IMG/VR virus record: IMGVR_UViG_3300021403_000037
Span: 1 to 33,039 of that record
Length of the DNA: 33,039 nucleotides
Reading direction: 5' to 3' (one strand)
DNA from: a virus
Shown: positions 30,371 through 33,039 of the stretch, piece by piece
How positions within the stretch are numbered: position 1 is the stretch's first letter
Layout of the letters: each line of letters starts with the position of its first letter
Position numbers and translations under genes: made by a program
Notes under the pieces: generated by a model
What the model saw: the letters and a program-made list of their open reading frames with translations, nothing else
What the model was told of the DNA's origin: nothing
The model's database searches: none

Positions 30371-30586
30371 ATGCAAGTATACGCTCTTGTTTTCCTGATT
30401 TTTGGTACCGATGCACAGACTGGATTGCCTCCCGCTTGTAACTTGAGCTTGGGAGACGCTACCCAGCGGGCAAGCCAACAACTCGCTGCCGTTCGATCGG
30501 AAGCGGCGGCGCCTGGAGCGGCGGCAAAAGATCGTGTGTATGCCGTAGTCGCCCCACAATATCGCGTGCCGCAATGCATGCCATAA
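30371..30586 (+). CDS. Small hypothetical protein after the tail fibre
   Basis: Start at ATG 30371, with GGAGG (30358-30362) 8 nt upstream; an earlier ATG at 30356 lacks a ribosome site. The 71 residues begin MQVYALVFLIFGTDAQTGLP, a short hydrophobic start, then helical Ala-rich sequence (ATQRASQQLAAVRSEAAAPG) and YAVVAPQYRVPQCMP. It appears to have been placed between the fibre gene and the adaptor by recombination (see the remnant at 30583-30612). Function unknown. Confidence 0.5.
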   Translation: MQVYALVFLIFGTDAQTGLPPACNLSLGDATQRASQQLAAVRSEAAAPGAAAKDRVYAVVAPQYRVPQCMP

Positions 30587-30612
30587 TCCTGATCGGGTAC
30601 GACATGCCATGA
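30583..30612 (+). pseudogene. Remnant of a tail-fibre 3' end (IILIGYDMP stop)
   Basis: In the frame one base ahead of the 30371 gene, bases 30583-30612 read IILIGYDMP and a stop. The tail fibre ends GILIGYEMP and a stop at 30355. Seven of the last eight residues match, and the stop overlaps the adaptor start as ATGA. This looks like the old end of a fibre gene, displaced by the present fibre end and the 30371 gene. Confidence 0.55.
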
Positions 30613-31331
30613 GTTTAACTTGGTCTCAATTCACAACGCAGCTAGCCAATTTTCTGGTTGTGCCGGTCAATGACCCGAATTTCATTACAGCGTTGCCATC
30701 AATTATTGATGACGCAGAGCAAATGTCATACCGCGATCTTGATTTGCTCAATACCGTGTTTCGGGATTCATCGGCTAGTTTGACCGCAGGAAATCGCAAC
30801 TTCGCTGAGAATGCCTCTGGCACAAACGGTCCTTTTTTGGTTACCCAGCAGTTGAACGTGATTACGCCTTCAGGAACATCAAATCCAGATAGCGGGACGC
30901 GCAATCCATTGCTGCCGGCCAGCAAGGAAATGCTGGATGTGCTGTATCCAAGCAATACTGGCGCTGGAGTCCCGGTCTATTTTGCTCCGATCAACCAGAA
31001 CAACTTCATCGTGGCCCCATGGCCCGATCAGAACTACACGGTTGAGGTCGTCGGGACACAGCGACCGGCCCCGCTGAGCGCGTCGAATACGACTACTCTG
31101 CTTTCAACATATTTCCCGGATGTTTTTCTGAATGCGGCGCTCGTTATGGGCGCGGGGTACCTCAAGAACTTTGGTGCTGCGGCGGATGATCCTCAATCCG
31201 GTGTTACGTGGCAATCGAAGTATGACAAGTCGCTGAAATCGGCTACGATCGAGGAGATGCGAAAAAAGTTCCAATCCGAGGCGTGGTCATCGAGTTCGCC
31301 AACTCCATTAGCGACGCCACCAAGGACATGA
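30609..31331 (+). CDS. Phage adaptor protein (SU10 type)
   Basis: A 240-residue protein from ATG 30609. The N-terminus SLTWSQFTTQLANFLVVPVN, LPSIIDDAEQMSYRDLDLLN, and later KEMLDVLYPSNTGAGVPVYF, FIVAPWPDQNYTVEVVGTQR and a C-terminal helix (LNAALVMGAGYLKNFGAAAD) match the phage SU10-type adaptor pattern, a ring between portal and tail. With 25677 there are two adaptor-like genes; each could form one ring layer, or one is a nozzle/fibre dock. Stop and next start are 1 nt apart. Confidence 0.75.
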   Translation: MSLTWSQFTTQLANFLVVPVNDPNFITALPSIIDDAEQMSYRDLDLLNTVFRDSSASLTAGNRNFAENASGTNGPFLVTQQLNVITPSGTSNPDSGTRNPLLPASKEMLDVLYPSNTGAGVPVYFAPINQNNFIVAPWPDQNYTVEVVGTQRPAPLSASNTTTLLSTYFPDVFLNAALVMGAGYLKNFGAAADDPQSGVTWQSKYDKSLKSATIEEMRKKFQSEAWSSSSPTPLATPPRT

Positions 31332-31332
31332 A

Positions 31333-32277
31333 ATGGTAGATCCGGTAACGGTTAATCGTGGTCTTGCTCAACCAACCCGAGGCTCGGATGTTGGAACGTG
31401 GGATGTTCCAAATAATGGAAACTTCGGGCTGCTTGATACGATATTGGGCGGGGTCTCATCGATTGCGGTATCGGCTGGTGGAAATGCTCTTACGCCAACG
31501 CAACTCGCCAATGGCACGCTGAGCATAACCGGAACTCTATCAAGTCCGACCAGCATAAATTTTCCTGCAAACATTCAAGGCTGGTGGTCTATTTACAATT
31601 TGACCCAAGGTACCTTTCCTCTGCTTGTGGCGGCCGGGACTGGTACCAATGTTATATCGGTCCCTCCCGCTGAGATCACCGATATTCAGGTAAACGGTAA
31701 TAGTGTTTTTTTCCGAAATCTCGGTCGTATCGGGTCGTATCTGGATTATGCCGGGACTGCTGTTCCGTCGTGGGTATCTAATTGCACGGTGCCACCTTAT
31801 CTAAATTGCGACGGCTCAACGTTCAGTGGCGGAACATACCCGTATTTGGTCGGAATTCTTGGAGGAACCACGCTTCCTGACTTGCGCGGCCGAGCCCGAT
31901 TCTATCTCAACGGAGGGACTGGGCGTATCACCACGGCAGTATCCGGCATTAACGGCGACGTTGTTTTATCAACGGGTGGAGATCAGAATCTTTTTACTCA
32001 CTCTCACAGTGTGGTTGGAGTTTCTGGCGCAGATAATCAACCTCACGACCACGGTCTACCTAGTGTTATAGTAGGTAGTGGATCTGCAACTGGGACAAGC
32101 GGAGCCTCGTTTACTACCCCTTCAAGTGCTATTAACCTAAACACGCAAGTAACCGGATTCCCACTTCAACAGCATAACCACAACATCAATTTTGCCAGCC
32201 AGACGGCGGGTGCGGGCAATTCGCAAAACATGCCTCCTACGCAAATCTCTGGGATCTGCATGATCCGGGCTGGGTGA
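31333..32277 (+). CDS. Tail collar-domain fibre protein
   Basis: A 314-residue protein from ATG 31333. The N-terminus is typical of phage fibre plus virion attachment (VNRGLAQPTRGSDVGTWDVP). The C-terminal 160 residues are a collar domain: YLNCDGSTFSGGTYPYLVGI, LGGTTLPDLRGRARFYLNGG, then a His-rich metal-lined needle (FTHSHS, QPHDHG, QQHNHNINF) and the end MPPTQISGICMIRAG. Collar domains form trimeric fibre tips that touch the host. It is the second fibre next to the 1047-residue one. Confidence 0.85.
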   Translation: MVDPVTVNRGLAQPTRGSDVGTWDVPNNGNFGLLDTILGGVSSIAVSAGGNALTPTQLANGTLSITGTLSSPTSINFPANIQGWWSIYNLTQGTFPLLVAAGTGTNVISVPPAEITDIQVNGNSVFFRNLGRIGSYLDYAGTAVPSWVSNCTVPPYLNCDGSTFSGGTYPYLVGILGGTTLPDLRGRARFYLNGGTGRITTAVSGINGDVVLSTGGDQNLFTHSHSVVGVSGADNQPHDHGLPSVIVGSGSATGTSGASFTTPSSAINLNTQVTGFPLQQHNHNINFASQTAGAGNSQNMPPTQISGICMIRAG

Positions 32278-32278
32278 A

Positions 32279-33039
32279 ATGCCCTTCGGCTCAGTAAAAC
32301 TCATTCCCGGCATTAATGTTGAGCGTACACCGACGCTCCTAGAGGCAGGCTATGCCCAATCACAACTGATCCGCTTTAGAGATTCGCTGGCGCAGAAGCT
32401 AGGTGGCTGGCTGCAGTTCTTCGTATCGGCCGTTTCTGGAGTTCCACGCGATCTACACGCATGGGCGGATCTCAACGCGGTCAATCATCTGCTTGTGGGC
32501 ACCACGACAAGTTTGGATGTGATCACGAGTGGTTCACTTCAGGACATTACACCACAGACGCTAAAATCAGATTTTGCGCCGAACTTCACGACGATCATCA
32601 ACACGCCAACCGTCACGGTGATTGATCCCAACATTTCCAACGTCACGATAAACGATTCGGTTCTATTCAATACGCCGATTTCAATTGGCGGGTTGATCCT
32701 GTCGGGTATCTATTCGATTACGACGGTCGTAGGGATTCACTCCTACACAATCACCGCAAAGAAAAATGCCACGGCTAGCGTCAACAACGCCGGCATGGTG
32801 CCATTGTTCACCACCACGAATGGAAGTTCAATCGTCACGGTGGCGCTTACCGCTCATGGCATAGCAGCGGCTGGCGTAACGGTCGTGTTTCCGATTGCAA
32901 CGAGTGGAAACAATGTCACCATTTTGGGAGCCTATACCGTCAGTTCGGTAATCGATGTAAATCAATTCACGATTACGGCTTCTACTCGTGCGAATGCTGG
33001 CAGTTCGTTTTCTATGAACGGTGGCAATGCGGAGTTACT
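32279..33039 (+). CDS. P22 gp10-like tail hub / DNA stabilization protein (cut by window end)
   Basis: ATG 32279 follows the previous stop by 1 nt, and the frame is open to the window end (about 254 residues seen). The N-terminus MPFGSVKLIPGINVERTPTL followed by EAGYAQSQLIRFRDSLAQKL and GGWLQFF is a pattern of phage packaged-DNA stabilization (P22 gp10-like) or tail-nozzle proteins, and DLHAWADLNAVNHLLVGTTT fits the same family. The later part has Thr/Val-rich beta repeats (ITTVVGIHSYTITAKKNATA). P22 gp10 forms the tail hub under the gp4 ring, which fits the adaptor genes upstream. Confidence 0.75.
   Translation, partial: MPFGSVKLIPGINVERTPTLLEAGYAQSQLIRFRDSLAQKLGGWLQFFVSAVSGVPRDLHAWADLNAVNHLLVGTTTSLDVITSGSLQDITPQTLKSDFAPNFTTIINTPTVTVIDPNISNVTINDSVLFNTPISIGGLILSGIYSITTVVGIHSYTITAKKNATASVNNAGMVPLFTTTNGSSIVTVALTAHGIAAAGVTVVFPIATSGNNVTILGAYTVSSVIDVNQFTITASTRANAGSSFSMNGGNAEL

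Overview
The window is a contiguous piece of a tailed double-stranded DNA phage (Caudoviricetes) or prophage. It carries a packaging, head and tail gene set on the + strand with no host genes visible. Taken together, the portal, scaffold-like protein, capsid protein, adaptor-type proteins, collar-domain fibre and gp10-like protein suggest a short-tailed (podovirus-like) virion. I saw no tape measure or tail-tube/sheath gene. The host cannot be named; the base composition and small-protein repertoire would fit a proteobacterium, perhaps an alphaproteobacterium (weak inference). No integrase, DNA polymerase or certain lysis gene is visible.

Layout: 1-2196 is a chain of tiny, mostly ATGA-overlapping genes (several single-membrane-span proteins and an HTH protein), preceded by an alanine-repeat protein cut by the window edge and containing a tRNA-like sequence. 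2193-4781 is the large terminase, interrupted by an intein. 4778-6933 is a second chain of small genes (KTSC protein, zinc-ribbon proteins, tiny membrane proteins). 6933-9110 is the portal, followed by an AP2/HNH endonuclease. 9901-17955 holds a GGK-repeat protein, small genes, a GroES-like co-chaperonin, a scaffold-like protein, two paralogous proteins, two glycosyltransferase-like genes and short proteins, closed by a clear intrinsic terminator. After a 238-nt leader, 18194-20338 holds a structural protein and the major capsid protein, separated by an antisense NUMOD4/HNH gene; a second AP2/HNH gene follows the capsid gene. 21255-33039 holds virion proteins, three with Sec-type signal peptides, two adaptor-like proteins, a large tail fibre with a LamG-like domain, a collar-domain fibre and a gp10-like protein cut by the window end.

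The most unusual object is in the terminase gene. A 291-residue intein sits between HDDL and CDA of the nuclease motif. Inside it lies a complete HNH homing endonuclease gene (4007-4585) in a different reading frame, with its own start codon and Shine-Dalgarno sequence, while the terminase/intein frame stays open across it. In all, four HNH genes sit in or beside the terminase, portal and capsid genes. The capsid gene apparently starts at an ATT codon behind a perfect AGGAGG, next to the antisense HNH gene.
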